64,000 nucleotides of DNA. It comes from Candidatus Symbiopectobacterium sp. NZEC151 (GTDB taxonomy: Bacteria; Pseudomonadota; Gammaproteobacteria; Enterobacterales; Enterobacteriaceae). The notes under the pieces are model-generated. The model was not told the origin of the DNA. It saw only the letters and a program-made list of their open reading frames with translations, and ran no database searches. This document shows positions 17,300 to 26,578 of this stretch, piece after piece; the stretch's first letter is position 1; each line of letters opens with the position of its first letter. Location of the stretch: positions 1-64,000 of the forward strand of contig NZ_JAGFPE010000005.1 of NCBI RefSeq assembly GCF_025962655.1, in the 5' to 3' direction. The position numbers and the translations under genes were made by a program.

Positions 17300-17324
17300 A
17301 TTCTCTAATGAATAATTAGAATCT
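17298..17324. promoter_or_regulatory. Candidate ArgP control region of argO
   Basis: The inverted repeat AGATTCT - 13 bases - AGAATCT lies in an AT-rich stretch about 70 bases upstream of argO. ArgP, a LysR-type protein encoded nearby at 18925, activates argO in E. coli. The dyad has the T-N11-A character of LysR sites. Identification is by position and symmetry only. Confidence 0.4.
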
Positions 17325-17394
17325 TCAATTTCAATTAATGGAAAAACCGCCTTACACTCCTTCGAATTGTTCATCCGGGAGAGTGTAGAGAACC

Positions 17395-18009
17395 ATGTTT
17401 GGCATGTATTGGCAGGGATTTTTTCTGGGCGCGGCGATGATTTTGCCACTGGGACCGCAAAACGCTTACGTGATGAATCAGGGGATTCGGCGTCAGTATC
17501 ATCTGATGATTGCCCTGCTGTGTGCATTGAGCGATGTCATTTTGATCTGTGCGGGTATCTTTGGCGGTAGCGCATTGTTGAGTCAGTCATCGCTGTTGCT
17601 GTCATTGATCACCTGGGGAGGCGTTGCGTTTTTGCTGTGGTATGGCTGGGGCGCGTTCAAGGTGGTTTTCAACCGCCAGCTTGAAGTCGTCAGTGTGGAT
17701 ATCGCACGGCACAGCCGCTGGCGCGTTATCGCTAGCGTATTGGCAGTCACCTGGCTGAATCCGCATGTCTATCTGGATACTTTCGTGGTGCAAGGCAGCA
17801 TTGGTGGGCAGATGGCACCCGACGCGCGCAGTTGGTTTGCCTTGGGTTCCATTACGGCTTCTTTCCTGTGGTTCTTTGCATTGGCGTTGCTGGCGTCCTG
17901 GTTGGCACCGTGGTTAAACACGCCAAAAGCGCAGCGCGTGATTAATGCCTTTGTTGGCATCATCATGTGGAGTATTGCGCTGCAACTCGCACATTCTGGT
18001 CTGCAATAG
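17395..18009 (+). CDS. argO: L-arginine exporter ArgO (LysE family)
   Basis: 204 residues with about five or six membrane spans. It opens with [30 protein letters not shown] in sense, the conserved LysE-family start in which the PLGPQN segment is diagnostic (residues about 18-23). ArgO exports arginine and its toxic analogue canavanine across the inner membrane and is switched by ArgP in response to arginine and lysine. argP lies 0.9 kb downstream on the other strand with yggE between, the same order as in E. coli. Confidence 0.93.
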   Translation: MFGMYWQGFFLGAAMILPLGPQNAYVMNQGIRRQYHLMIALLCALSDVILICAGIFGGSALLSQSSLLLSLITWGGVAFLLWYGWGAFKVVFNRQLEVVSVDIARHSRWRVIASVLAVTWLNPHVYLDTFVVQGSIGGQMAPDARSWFALGSITASFLWFFALALLASWLAPWLNTPKAQRVINAFVGIIMWSIALQLAHSGLQ

Positions 18010-18069
18010 TGTTGTAAGTTGACGTTTTTTTACGGTATTCCGGAATTCACCTATAGTTAAGCCAAGCCA

Positions 18070-18119
18070 GCCTGTGCACTATATTTACCTATAGCCGTAG
18101 GCATAGTCATAGCACAGGC
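18070..18119 (+). other. Long hairpin in the yggE leader
   Basis: GCCTGTGC (18070-18077) pairs with GCACAGGC (18112-18119); the interior holds CCTATAGCCGTAGG. It lies downstream of argO and 63 bases before yggE, so it could end argO transcripts or fold in the yggE leader. Confidence 0.35.
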
Positions 18120-18181
18120 GCGCAGCCGTCATCGTGGCCTGCAACGGCGCACTATTACATGGAATCAGGAGAAACGACACT

Positions 18182-18907
18182 GTGAAGCTAAAAGCACTGG
18201 CGATAGCCGCCCTGTTAGGATTAAGCACGCTTCCACTGTCCGGTCAGGCCGCTGAATTGCCGAACGGACCGCACATCGTGACATCGGGCAAAGCGAGCGT
18301 GGATGCCACGCCGGACATTGCAAATTTGGCGATTGAGGTCAGCGTTTCATCGAAAGACGTGGCTGATGCTAAAAAGCAGGTGGACGACCGCGTGGCGCAA
18401 TATTTTGCCTATCTGGAAAAGCACGGCATTGAAAGAAAAGACATCAGCGCCGCCAACCTGCGCACCCATCCTGAATACGATTTTCTCAAAGATGGTCGCT
18501 CTGAACTGAAAGGGTATCGCGCGGTGCGTCAGGTGGCGGTAACGGTACGCCAACTGGATCAGCTAAACGCCTTGCTGGATGGTGCGCTGCGCGCGGGGTT
18601 AACGGAAATCCGCGGCGTGGAGCTGGGGGTTGCCAACCCGGAAGCCTATCGCGATCAGGCTCGTCAGCGGGCAATAGAAACGGCGACCAGCCAGGCGAAA
18701 GCACTGGCAACCGGATTCAACGCCAAGCTGGGGCCGATTTACAGCATCCGCTATCAGGTAGCCAACTATCAGCCGGTTCCGATGGCCCGGATGTTTAAAG
18801 CGGCGGGTGTCGCGGCAGAGGCCGATGTGGCACAGACTTACGAGCAGCAAAGCATCCAGTTTGACGATCAGGTTGACGTAGTGTTCGAGCTGCAACCTAA
18901 TCAGTAA
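18182..18907 (+). CDS. yggE: Periplasmic SIMPL-domain protein YggE
   Basis: 241 residues from GTG 18182 (KLKALAIAALLGLSTLPLSG); AGGAG nine bases upstream decides for this start over an ATG at 18134. Signal peptide of about 22 residues, cleaved near GQAAE. The SIMPL/DUF541 domain carries IVTSGKASVDATPDIANLAIEVSV. E. coli YggE reduces oxidative stress damage when expressed, and its molecular role is not settled. Convergent with argP, 17 bases apart. Confidence 0.9.
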   Translation: MKLKALAIAALLGLSTLPLSGQAAELPNGPHIVTSGKASVDATPDIANLAIEVSVSSKDVADAKKQVDDRVAQYFAYLEKHGIERKDISAANLRTHPEYDFLKDGRSELKGYRAVRQVAVTVRQLDQLNALLDGALRAGLTEIRGVELGVANPEAYRDQARQRAIETATSQAKALATGFNAKLGPIYSIRYQVANYQPVPMARMFKAAGVAAEADVAQTYEQQSIQFDDQVDVVFELQPNQ

Positions 18908-18924
18908 CGCTTGCTTAACGCGCG

Positions 18925-19818
18925 TCAGGACTGGCGCAATACGCGATGCCCGTGCGAAAGCAGGGCATCCGTCACCTTTCTCATCATCCGACTCTCTGGC
19001 GCGAAGCGGTGCCAATAGAGCATCCGGCGCTGAAACAGGCCCGGCGTCAGATCGACCAGTTCGCTGTTTGCCAATTCTCTCTCGATTTGCAGGTGCGGGA
19101 TCATACAACAGGTGGTGCCTTGTCGCGCCAATTGTACGAACGCTTCTGACGAGTTAACGATATGGCAGGGAACGCTACCGGGCGAGAGATCAAAATTTTG
19201 CTGCAAAAACGCCTGATGCATGTCGTCCAGATGGTCGAAGGCAACCGCAGGTGCGCGTAACAAGGCAGAGCGAGTTACACCGTTCGGGAAGTAGCGTGCG
19301 GCAAAATCTGGTGAGGCGACAAACAGATAGTCTAACGCACCGAGCTTATCCACCAGACAACTCGGCAACGGTTGTGGCTGGATACTGACGGCGCCGACCA
19401 CTTCACCACGGCGCAAGCGTTCTTGGGTGCGGGTTTCATCTTCCACTTGCAGATTAAGACGGATAGGGGAATCGACCAGCACCGGTTGCAGTGCGGGTAA
19501 CAGCCAGGTAGCCAGACTGTCGGCGTTGACCGCCAGCGACAGTAACAGCGGGATATCGCTGCTGGCATCGTTGCCCAGCCACTCTTCTTCCAGCAACTCC
19601 ACTTGATGCAACAGCGCCAGCAGTTTTTGTCCTTGTTCTGTGGGACGCGGTGGAATGGTTCTGACCAACAGCGGTTGTCCGAACAGGTTTTCCAACTGCT
19701 TGATGCGTTGCGAAACGGCGGATTGCGTGATGCACAATTTTTGCGCGGCGCGTTCAAATCCGCGCTCACGGATGACGGCATCCAGGGCCTGAAGTGTGCG
19801 ATAGTCCGGTCGTTTCAT
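18925..19818 (-). CDS. argP: LysR-family regulator ArgP (IciA)
   Basis: 297 residues, like E. coli ArgP. The N-terminal winged helix is [23 protein letters not shown] with recognition helix [13 protein letters not shown]; the C-terminal half is a periplasmic-binding-like co-effector domain. ArgP activates argO with arginine and controls lysine-repressible genes such as dapB, which is also in this window. In E. coli it also binds near oriC. The gene is divergent from rpiA as in E. coli. Confidence 0.94.
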   Translation of the reverse strand: MKRPDYRTLQALDAVIRERGFERAAQKLCITQSAVSQRIKQLENLFGQPLLVRTIPPRPTEQGQKLLALLHQVELLEEEWLGNDASSDIPLLLSLAVNADSLATWLLPALQPVLVDSPIRLNLQVEDETRTQERLRRGEVVGAVSIQPQPLPSCLVDKLGALDYLFVASPDFAARYFPNGVTRSALLRAPAVAFDHLDDMHQAFLQQNFDLSPGSVPCHIVNSSEAFVQLARQGTTCCMIPHLQIERELANSELVDLTPGLFQRRMLYWHRFAPESRMMRKVTDALLSHGHRVLRQS

Positions 19819-20022
19819 GAAGGTGCCATTTCCTATGGATAAAACTTGGTCTTTGCACTATGCCACATTTTTCTGACGGAACACGCTAAAAATCTGTCCC
19901 ATTTCACACCGATGGCCGAAAATAATCGGAGGACGCGCGGCGATTGGCGTCGTTTCCAGTGGCGCTTGCTCTATAATAACGCCTCTCTCTTCTCACTGTA
20001 ATTTGCAGGCACGATACAGACC

Positions 20023-20679
20023 ATGACACAAGATGAACTGAAAAAGGCAGTCGGCTGGGCCGCGTTGGATTATGTTCGCCCGGATACCATTGTTGGAGTG
20101 GGGACGGGCTCAACGGCCGCGCACTTCATTGACGCGCTGGGTTCCATCAAACACCAGATTAAAGGCGCGGTATCCAGCTCCGTAGCGTCGACCGAGAAGC
20201 TGAAAAGCTTAGGCATTACAGTATTCGACAGCAACGAGGTTGATGAACTGGATATCTATGTGGACGGTGCCGATGAGATCAACCCGCATATGCAAATGAT
20301 CAAAGGCGGTGGCGCTGCGCTGACGCGTGAGAAGATCATTGCCGCCATTGCGCGTCAGTTTATCTGTATTGTCGATGCCTCCAAGCAGGTGGATATTCTG
20401 GGCACATTCCCGCTACCGGTGGAAGTGATCCCGATGGCGCGCGCTTACGTGGCGCGTGAGCTGGTGAAACTGGGCGGTCAGCCAGTCTATCGTCAGGGTG
20501 TGGTCACCGACAACGGCAACGTCATTCTGGATGTGCACAATCTCGATATCTCAGATGCCATTGCGGTAGAAAACCGTATCAATGGGATTGCGGGCGTGGT
20601 GACCGTCGGTCTGTTTGCCAACCGTGGCGCTGACGTTGCGCTGGTCGGTACCGCTGACGGGGTGAAAACCCTGAAGTAA
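20023..20679 (+). CDS. rpiA: Ribose-5-phosphate isomerase A
   Basis: 218 residues. Interconverts ribose 5-phosphate and ribulose 5-phosphate in the pentose phosphate pathway. Motifs are [16 protein letters not shown], the catalytic loop [20 protein letters not shown] with its active-site Asp and Lys, and LTREKI. A terminator follows. The gene is divergent from argP and upstream of serA, as in E. coli. Confidence 0.98.
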   Translation: MTQDELKKAVGWAALDYVRPDTIVGVGTGSTAAHFIDALGSIKHQIKGAVSSSVASTEKLKSLGITVFDSNEVDELDIYVDGADEINPHMQMIKGGGAALTREKIIAAIARQFICIVDASKQVDILGTFPLPVEVIPMARAYVARELVKLGGQPVYRQGVVTDNGNVILDVHNLDISDAIAVENRINGIAGVVTVGLFANRGADVALVGTADGVKTLK

Positions 20680-20692
20680 TTTCTCTCCTGCA

Positions 20693-20735
20693 CATCGGGC
20701 GTTGGCATGAAGAAGGCTAACGTCCGATTTTTTTT
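20693..20735 (+). terminator. Rho-independent terminator of rpiA
   Basis: An imperfect stem, ATCGGGCGTTGGC / GCTAACGTCCGAT, around ATGAAGAAG is followed by eight T. The remaining gap to serA (20736-20988) is AT-rich leader; TTGCTG (20900-20905), 16 bases, TATGTT (20922-20927) is a plausible serA promoter. Confidence 0.82.
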
Positions 20736-20988
20736 GCTTAAAAACCCCACCATTGTTAAAGTCTCACTTTTGGTACTTAATATCACTTTTTCTTATTTTG
20801 TTCCCTGCACATCTGGCGAGGCGACGCGTTGTCCTTATTTTTTACTGTAAAAGGGCGTTTGTGACGCCGTTGGCAGCATCGGGGAAGCAATCGATTGTCT
20901 TGCTGCTGGCGTAATTTTTGTTATGTTGGCAGAGGCTGTTTGGCAAATGGGTTCATTGGCATCTGAAGTCTGAATATAAGGTCGGGAA

Positions 20989-22218
20989 ATGGCAAAGGTA
21001 TCACTGGAAAAAGACAAGATTAAATTCCTCCTGGTGGAAGGGGTTCACCAGAGCGCGTTGGAAAACCTGCGCGCAGCGGGTTACACCAACATTGAATACC
21101 ATAAAGGTGCGTTGGATACGGAAGCGTTGAAAGCCTCCATTCGTGACGCGCATTTCGTCGGTTTGCGTTCCCGTACTCATCTGACGGAAGAAGTGTTTGC
21201 TGCCGCAGAAAAGCTGGTTGCCGTGGGCTGTTTTTGCATCGGTACCAATCAGGTAGAACTGCCTTCCGCTACCAAGCGCGGTATCCCGGTATTCAACGCG
21301 CCGTTTTCCAATACCCGCAGCGTAGCGGAGTTGGTGATTGGTGAAATGCTGCTGCTGCTGCGCGGCGTTCCGGCAGCCAACGCCAAAGCGCATCGCGGCG
21401 TGTGGCATAAACTGGCTGTGGGCTCGTTTGAAGCGCGCGGCAAAAAACTGGGCATCATTGGCTACGGTCACATCGGCACCCAGTTGGGTATCCTGGCGGA
21501 AAGCCTGGGGATGCACGTCTACTTTTACGACATCGAGAGCAAGTTGCCGTTAGGCAATGCTCAGCAGGTGCGTCATCTGTCCGAATTGCTGAACATGAGC
21601 GACGTGGTCAGCCTGCACGTGCCTGAAACCTTGAGCACCCAGAATATGATGGGCGCAGAAGAGTTGGCGCTGATGAAACCGGGTTCTATCCTGATCAATG
21701 CCTCACGCGGCACGGTTGTCGATATCCCTGCATTGTGCGAAGTGCTGCGCAGCCAACACATTGCGGGTGCCGCGATTGACGTATTCCCGCAAGAACCAGC
21801 AACCAACAGCGACCCGTTTGTTTCTCCGCTGCTGGAGTTCGACAACGTGCTGCTGACGCCGCACATTGGCGGTTCCACGCAGGAAGCACAGGAAAACATC
21901 GGTACGGAAGTGGCCGGTAAACTGGCAAAATACTCTGATAACGGTTCGACGCTGTCTGCGGTTAACTTCCCGGAAGTTTCCCTGCCAGTACAGAGCGATC
22001 GCGCACGTTTGCTGCACATTCACGAAAATCGCCCAGGCGTACTGACGGCCATCAACACCATTTTTGCCGAGCAAGGTATCAACATTGCTGCCCAGTATCT
22101 GCAAACCAGCGCGGATATCGGCTATGTGGTGATCGACGTGGAAACAGATGCGGCGAATACCGCACTGCAACTAATGAAGGCGATTCCCGGCACCATTCGT
22201 GCCCGCCTGTTGTTCTAA
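20989..22218 (+). CDS. serA: D-3-phosphoglycerate dehydrogenase
   Basis: 409 residues (410 in E. coli). Catalyses the first step of serine synthesis, oxidising 3-phosphoglycerate to phosphohydroxypyruvate with NAD. Features are the Rossmann motif LGIIGYGHIGTQLGILAE, the D-2-hydroxyacid dehydrogenase signature LMKPGSILINASRGTVVD, the catalytic His in LTPHIGGST, and a C-terminal ACT domain (LLHIHENRPGVLTAINTIF) that binds serine for feedback inhibition. GGTCGGG before the ATG is a modest ribosome site. Confidence 0.98.
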   Translation: MAKVSLEKDKIKFLLVEGVHQSALENLRAAGYTNIEYHKGALDTEALKASIRDAHFVGLRSRTHLTEEVFAAAEKLVAVGCFCIGTNQVELPSATKRGIPVFNAPFSNTRSVAELVIGEMLLLLRGVPAANAKAHRGVWHKLAVGSFEARGKKLGIIGYGHIGTQLGILAESLGMHVYFYDIESKLPLGNAQQVRHLSELLNMSDVVSLHVPETLSTQNMMGAEELALMKPGSILINASRGTVVDIPALCEVLRSQHIAGAAIDVFPQEPATNSDPFVSPLLEFDNVLLTPHIGGSTQEAQENIGTEVAGKLAKYSDNGSTLSAVNFPEVSLPVQSDRARLLHIHENRPGVLTAINTIFAEQGINIAAQYLQTSADIGYVVIDVETDAANTALQLMKAIPGTIRARLLF

Positions 22219-22254
22219 GTGCTCGTCGAACGGGGCTGTCAGATCGATGACAAT

Positions 22255-22343
22255 GTCCGTTATTAGGTGAAGTGCGGCGATGGGGTCGTAGCGGCGTAAG
22301 CCGCCGGAGTGCCCCTCGTCGCGATTCGCCGAGAAACACGGAC
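22255..22343 (+). ncRNA. Candidate structured RNA in the serA 3' region
   Basis: Four stems nest in order: GTCCGT/ACGGAC (22255-22260 with 22338-22343), CGGCGA/TCGCCG (22275-22280 with 22326-22331), GGGG/CCCC (22282-22285 with 22312-22315), and GCGGC/GCCGC (22291-22295 with 22300-22304) closed by the GNRA-type loop GTAA on the + strand. A terminator follows 20 bases later. It may be a 3'UTR-derived small RNA, an mRNA-stabilising structure, or a relic of a palindromic repeat. No known family is recognised. Confidence 0.35.
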
Positions 22344-22362
22344 GTGGTTAACAGCACAATCT

Positions 22363-22385
22363 AACAGCCCCTTTGTGGGGCTGTT
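22363..22385 (+). terminator. Terminator between serA and the oxidoreductase gene
   Basis: The 9-bp stem AACAGCCCC / GGGGCTGTT with loop TTTGT is followed by TGCTT on the + strand. It probably ends serA transcripts. AT content on the minus-strand side is too weak to call it bidirectional. Confidence 0.7.
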
Positions 22386-22412
22386 TGCTTAACGATATGA
22401 CAACGTTAGCGT

Positions 22413-23414
22413 TTATAACGCGATAGTCACCTTGCCGCGCATATGCCCTTCCTGCACCTTGGCATGAGCCTGTTGCAGCGTTTCGATGCTTAACCCGTTC
22501 AACACTTCACTGGCAGTGCCTTGCAGCTTGCCCGCATCCACCAGATGCGCCACCTCTTGCAGAATTTTCCCTTGCTGTTCCATATCCGGCGTTTGGTACA
22601 TGCTGCGGGTAAACATAAATTCCCAATGCAGCGAGGCACTTTTACGCTTCAACTCGTTCTGATCCAACGGACGTTCGTTTTCCACGATGGTGCAAATTTT
22701 GCCCTGCGGTGCAATCAACGTGCCTATCGCGCCCCAGTGTCCGTCGGTGTCGTTCAGGCAGAAAATATAATCCACCTGGGTGATGCCCGCTTTTTTCAGC
22801 TCACCGACCAAATCGCGATAATCAACCACCAGATCCGCTCCGCGCTGGCGGCACCATTCTGCCGAATCAGGACGGGATGCCGTGGCGATAACCTTGACCT
22901 CACTGCGCAGTGCCGCCAGTGAGATAGCCAGAGAACCGACGCCGCCCGCGCCGCCGATAATCAGCAGATTTTTCCCCGCATCCGCGTCCTGAATCTCAAG
23001 GTGCTCAAACAGTCCTTCCCAGGCGGTAAGTGCGGTCAGCGGCAGGGCAGCGGCGGCAGCCCAGTCGAGAGAGACGGGTTTGTGCGACACAATACGTGCA
23101 TCAATGAGCTGGTGCGAGCTGTTGCTGCCAGCGCGCGTGATATCGCCCGCATACCACACTTCATCTCCCACTTGAAAACCACTGACGCGATCGCCAATGG
23201 CAAGCACGGTGCCACTGGCATCCCAGCCTAACACGCGCGGTTCAGCCAACCCGTTTTTACGCAACCCGGCATGAACTTTGGTATCGACGGGATTGATGGA
23301 TATCGCTTTTACCTCAACCAGCAGATCGTGCGGACCCGGCTGCGGCTGCTCTTGGGTAATGGCGATAAAACGTTCGGGATGTTGTGGGTCAACGGCAATA
23401 GCCTGTACGGTCAT
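22413..23414 (-). CDS. Medium-chain zinc-type alcohol dehydrogenase/quinone reductase family protein
   Basis: 333 residues from ATG 23414 (MTVQAIAVDPQHPERF), with GAGGAA eight bases before it; an in-frame extension to 23513 lacks support. MDR fold: a GroES-like N-terminus with INPVDTKVHAGLR and LGWDASGTVLAIG, then the cofactor motif IIGGAGGVGSLAISLAA typical of NADPH binding. The structural-zinc cysteine cluster of true alcohol dehydrogenases is not seen, so a quinone or enone reductase is more likely. Divergent from the LysR gene at 23516, which probably regulates it. Confidence 0.85.
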   Translation of the reverse strand: MTVQAIAVDPQHPERFIAITQEQPQPGPHDLLVEVKAISINPVDTKVHAGLRKNGLAEPRVLGWDASGTVLAIGDRVSGFQVGDEVWYAGDITRAGSNSSHQLIDARIVSHKPVSLDWAAAAALPLTALTAWEGLFEHLEIQDADAGKNLLIIGGAGGVGSLAISLAALRSEVKVIATASRPDSAEWCRQRGADLVVDYRDLVGELKKAGITQVDYIFCLNDTDGHWGAIGTLIAPQGKICTIVENERPLDQNELKRKSASLHWEFMFTRSMYQTPDMEQQGKILQEVAHLVDAGKLQGTASEVLNGLSIETLQQAHAKVQEGHMRGKVTIAL

Positions 23415-23515
23415 GATGGGTTCCTCATTGTTTCGATAAGAAAAGTGTAGAACGAACTCATCGCGCTGATAAGATGGACAATCATTAACGAAGTGTTTGT
23501 CACAGGCGAACAATT

Positions 23516-24442
23516 ATGTTTAAACCCTCCATGTTCAGGCAGTGGCAAGATATGGCGCTGTTTGCGCTGGTGGCCGAATGCGGCAGTGTGACACAGGCCG
23601 CGCTCAAGGCTGGCATGGCCAAATCCAGCCTCAGCTTGCGTATCAGCCAACTCGAACAACAGCTTGGATTGCGGCTGCTAAACCGCACTACGCGCAAGAT
23701 CAGCCTGACGTTCGCTGGCGAGCGCTATCTGATCCACTGTCAGGAGATGATGCAGGCCAGCGAACGCGCCGATCTCGCTATTCAACATTTGCGTGATAAC
23801 CCGAGCGGGCGGCTTCGCATCACCAGCCCTGCCGGTTTTGGTGCCACGCTGCTGGCGCGCTTGACCACCGAGTTTCAGCGCCGCTTTCCCGCCGTGTCTC
23901 TCGAAATTGCCATCTCTGACACGCTGGTGGATCTAGTCGATGAAGGGTTTGACGTGGCATTTCGCACCGGTAAGCCGCTGGATTCTTCACTGATTGGCAG
24001 ACCGTTGGGTGTTACGCCGCGCTATCTGGTGGCCTCACCGCACTATCTGGCGCGTCACCCTGCGTTGGTGCATCCGCAGCAGCTTCAGTCTCATCAATGT
24101 ATTGCCCATCGTGCCTGGGCGGAGTGGGCATTGCAACGCGGCAGCGAGGACTATCGCTGGTTGCTTCCGCTGACGCACACCACGGACAATCTGCTCTATG
24201 CCCGTGAATGCGCGATGGCGGGCGCAGGCATCACCCTGCTGCCAGCGTTTCTGGTCGATGGCGTCGATCTGCCCCAGCCTCTGGTGCACGTGCTGCCTGA
24301 ATGGCGTGCAGAGCCCAATGAACTTTATTTGGTTTATCCCAGCAGGAAGCTCAATTCTCCCGCAATGGCCTGCTTTATTGAATTTGTGCTGCAACATGAT
24401 GCGCTGGCGGAATATGTCACGCCGACGCCATTTTCATCCTGA
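23516..24442 (+). CDS. LysR-family transcriptional regulator
   Basis: 308 residues; the first of several close in-frame ATGs is used (M1, M5 and M12 are all possible). The HTH is ALFALVAECGSVTQAALKAG with SSLSLRISQLEQQLGLRLLNRTTR, followed by a substrate-binding domain of the DsdC/YafC-like group (GRLRITSPAGFGATLLARL, VDEGFDVAFRTG). The 101-base gap to the divergent dehydrogenase gene contains CATTAACGAAG, compatible with a LysR box. Control of that dehydrogenase is inferred from orientation. Confidence 0.86.
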   Translation: MFKPSMFRQWQDMALFALVAECGSVTQAALKAGMAKSSLSLRISQLEQQLGLRLLNRTTRKISLTFAGERYLIHCQEMMQASERADLAIQHLRDNPSGRLRITSPAGFGATLLARLTTEFQRRFPAVSLEIAISDTLVDLVDEGFDVAFRTGKPLDSSLIGRPLGVTPRYLVASPHYLARHPALVHPQQLQSHQCIAHRAWAEWALQRGSEDYRWLLPLTHTTDNLLYARECAMAGAGITLLPAFLVDGVDLPQPLVHVLPEWRAEPNELYLVYPSRKLNSPAMACFIEFVLQHDALAEYVTPTPFSS

Positions 24443-24510
24443 TAGCGTAACGTATTATATAATGTGAAAATACATTTCTTATTTTTAGAAATATAATACC
24501 ACTTTATTTG

Positions 24511-24532
24511 AAATGTGATTATGATCACGGCA
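24511..24532. promoter_or_regulatory. CRP-cAMP binding site upstream of the chemoreceptor gene
   Basis: AAATGTGATTATGATCACGG matches the consensus AAATGTGATCTAGATCACAT with both half-sites TGTGA and TCAC present. It is centred about 147 bases before the receptor start and about 40 bases upstream of the candidate flagellar -10 element. Confidence 0.75.
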
Positions 24533-24538
24533 TCAGGG

Positions 24539-24565
24539 TGGATGTTTTCACGCCATTGCCGATAA
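24539..24565 (+). promoter_or_regulatory. Candidate sigma-28 (FliA) promoter of the chemoreceptor gene
   Basis: The -10 element GCCGATAA (24558-24565) is a perfect match to the flagellar consensus. The corresponding -35 segment, TGGATGTT, matches TAAAGTTT at only four of eight positions. Chemoreceptor genes are usual FliA targets. Confidence 0.55.
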
Positions 24566-24667
24566 AACATGAATCCGACGATGTTTTTTTAGTAACGCCG
24601 ATGCTGTTTGTGATGCGTTGCGGAAGGGATATCCATACCAGCCGTTGTCGAAGTGAGAATAACAGTC

Positions 24668-26377
24668 ATGTCCGAGATAAAAGGAAATTCAGGTTATATC
24701 AATAACATCAGACTTGTTACGCTATTTATTAGTCTGTTAACGATTATTTTATTGCTGTTCGCTATCTCCATCGGTACGGCGAGTTATTTTCTCAAACAGA
24801 GTAACGATGCATTAGACCGGGCCAATCTGGTCTCTGATGTGCGAGCTGGCATCAGCAGCAGCATGGATCAGTTGCGCGTTGCTCGCCAACTGTTGGTTCA
24901 GGCGGCCGCGACGCAACGCGTAGGTGATGCCGAGGGCTATAAAAGCGCACTGACGCAGGCAGAGAGTCGTGTAAAAAGCTCACAAAAACGCTTTGATGAA
25001 TATCTGGCTCGGCCGGATAAATTCAACGCGCCCGCTGGACTGGATGATGAACTTGCTGCCAATTACGCGACCTACCGCGATAAAGCGATCAAGCTGATTG
25101 TTGAAGCGGCGAAAAGGGGCGAATTTGAAGAAGTGATTTCGCTGGAAAGCGATGAAGCACGCAAACTGGACGAAGACTACGCACTCTCGGTGCGGAAAGC
25201 GGTGCGTTATCTGACGGATAACGCCACGCAAATCAACCAGCATGCTGAGGCCAACTCTCGTCGCGGCTTTATGCTGATGGCGCTCTCCTTTGTGGCCTCC
25301 ATTGTGATGGCAGTAATCATCTATGTGATTATACGCAATGCGCTATTGGCTCCGCTGGATCGGTTGGTGACGCGCATTCAACGTATTGCCGCCGGGGATT
25401 TAACCCAGCGCGCCAGTGAGATGGGGCGTAACGAAATCGGTATTCTGGGGCAGAACGTCCAGAACATGCAGGCCGCATTGGCAGAAACGGTTAGCGTGGT
25501 GCGCGAAGGGGCAACGGCGATTCATCAGGGTTCCACGGAAATTTCCGCCGGTAACGTCGATCTCTCCTCTCGCACGGAGCAGCAGGCAGCCGCGCTGGAA
25601 GAGACGGCTGCCAGCATGGAACAACTGACGGCCACGGTAAAGCAAAACTCGGACAACGCCCACCATGCCAGCCAACTGGCGAAAAATGCTTCGACCAAAG
25701 CGGAGCAGGGCGGTGATATCGTGAATAACGTGGTGACCACCATGAGCGATATCTCTACCAGTTCACGCAAGATTGCCGACATTACCTCCGTGATTAACGG
25801 CATCGCCTTCCAGACCAACATTCTGGCGCTGAATGCCGCCGTTGAAGCCGCCCGTGCCGGTGAGCAAGGGCGCGGGTTTGCCGTGGTGGCCGGTGAAGTG
25901 CGCAGTCTGGCACAGCGCAGCGCACAGGCGGCAAAAGAGATTGAATCCTTGATCGGTGAGTCAGGTCGCCTGGTTGATACCGGCGCGCAACTGGTGTCGC
26001 AGGCGGGAGAAACCATGGGTGAGATCGTTCAGGCGGTCACCAGCGTGACCGACATCATGGGAGAAATCGCCTCTGCGTCCGATGAACAGAGTCGAGGAAT
26101 CAGTCAGGTAAGCCAGGCGGTATCGGAAATGGATAGCGCAGTGCAGCAGAATGCGGCGTTGGTACAGGAAGCCTCTGCGGCAGCGGTATCGCTGGAGGAG
26201 CAGGCCGGGCGTTTAACGCAGGCGGTTGCGGTGTTCCAGATAGTCCCTTCAGCGCCTACGCGTGCGCTGGCAGGCGCGGCCGCTGCGTCAACGCCGGTGC
26301 GCAGCAACCCTGCGTTGCCTGCGGCAGGCACAAAACGGGTCAAGCCGGATGACAATCAGAACTGGGAAACCTTTTGA
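24668..26377 (+). CDS. Methyl-accepting chemotaxis protein (Tar/Tsr type)
   Basis: 569 residues from ATG 24668. TM1 is at about 15-40, followed by a periplasmic TarH-like four-helix domain to about residue 200, TM2 near 202-225, a HAMP domain ([24 protein letters not shown]), and a long methylation/signalling coiled coil with the invariant hairpin tip [20 protein letters not shown] and [20 protein letters not shown]. The C-terminus ends NWETF, the CheR/CheB-binding pentapeptide, so it is a high-abundance-type receptor. The ligand cannot be predicted. It stands alone, with CRP and FliA signals upstream. Confidence 0.95.
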   Translation: MSEIKGNSGYINNIRLVTLFISLLTIILLLFAISIGTASYFLKQSNDALDRANLVSDVRAGISSSMDQLRVARQLLVQAAATQRVGDAEGYKSALTQAESRVKSSQKRFDEYLARPDKFNAPAGLDDELAANYATYRDKAIKLIVEAAKRGEFEEVISLESDEARKLDEDYALSVRKAVRYLTDNATQINQHAEANSRRGFMLMALSFVASIVMAVIIYVIIRNALLAPLDRLVTRIQRIAAGDLTQRASEMGRNEIGILGQNVQNMQAALAETVSVVREGATAIHQGSTEISAGNVDLSSRTEQQAAALEETAASMEQLTATVKQNSDNAHHASQLAKNASTKAEQGGDIVNNVVTTMSDISTSSRKIADITSVINGIAFQTNILALNAAVEAARAGEQGRGFAVVAGEVRSLAQRSAQAAKEIESLIGESGRLVDTGAQLVSQAGETMGEIVQAVTSVTDIMGEIASASDEQSRGISQVSQAVSEMDSAVQQNAALVQEASAAAVSLEEQAGRLTQAVAVFQIVPSAPTRALAGAAAASTPVRSNPALPAAGTKRVKPDDNQNWETF

Positions 26378-26417
26378 TCGCGATTGATCGGTGAACGCCG
26401 TAAAAAAAACGCTCCGA

Positions 26418-26566
26418 CGTCATTCCCGGCGTCATTCCCGCGAAGACGGGAATCTCTTGCCGAAGAAACGCGTTTCTTCTTATAGAGATCCCCGGCCTAC
26501 GCCGAGGATGACGAAGGGGAGAGGCCGAGGATGACGAAGCGATAACGTGACTTTGTCATCCTCGAC
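26418..26566. repeat. Palindrome-rich repeat region
   Basis: Between convergent genes lie two tandem GTCATTCCCG copies (about 26419 and 26431, the second in GCGAAGACGGGAAT), and two copies of GCCGAGGATGACGAAG (about 26501 and 26523), followed by the inverted form TCATCCTCG (about 26556). It resembles the dispersed TCATCCC-type palindromes seen in many proteobacteria. It can fold as a bidirectional hairpin and may serve as the terminator for both genes. Confidence 0.6.
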
Positions 26567-26578
26567 GCTATCAGCACA

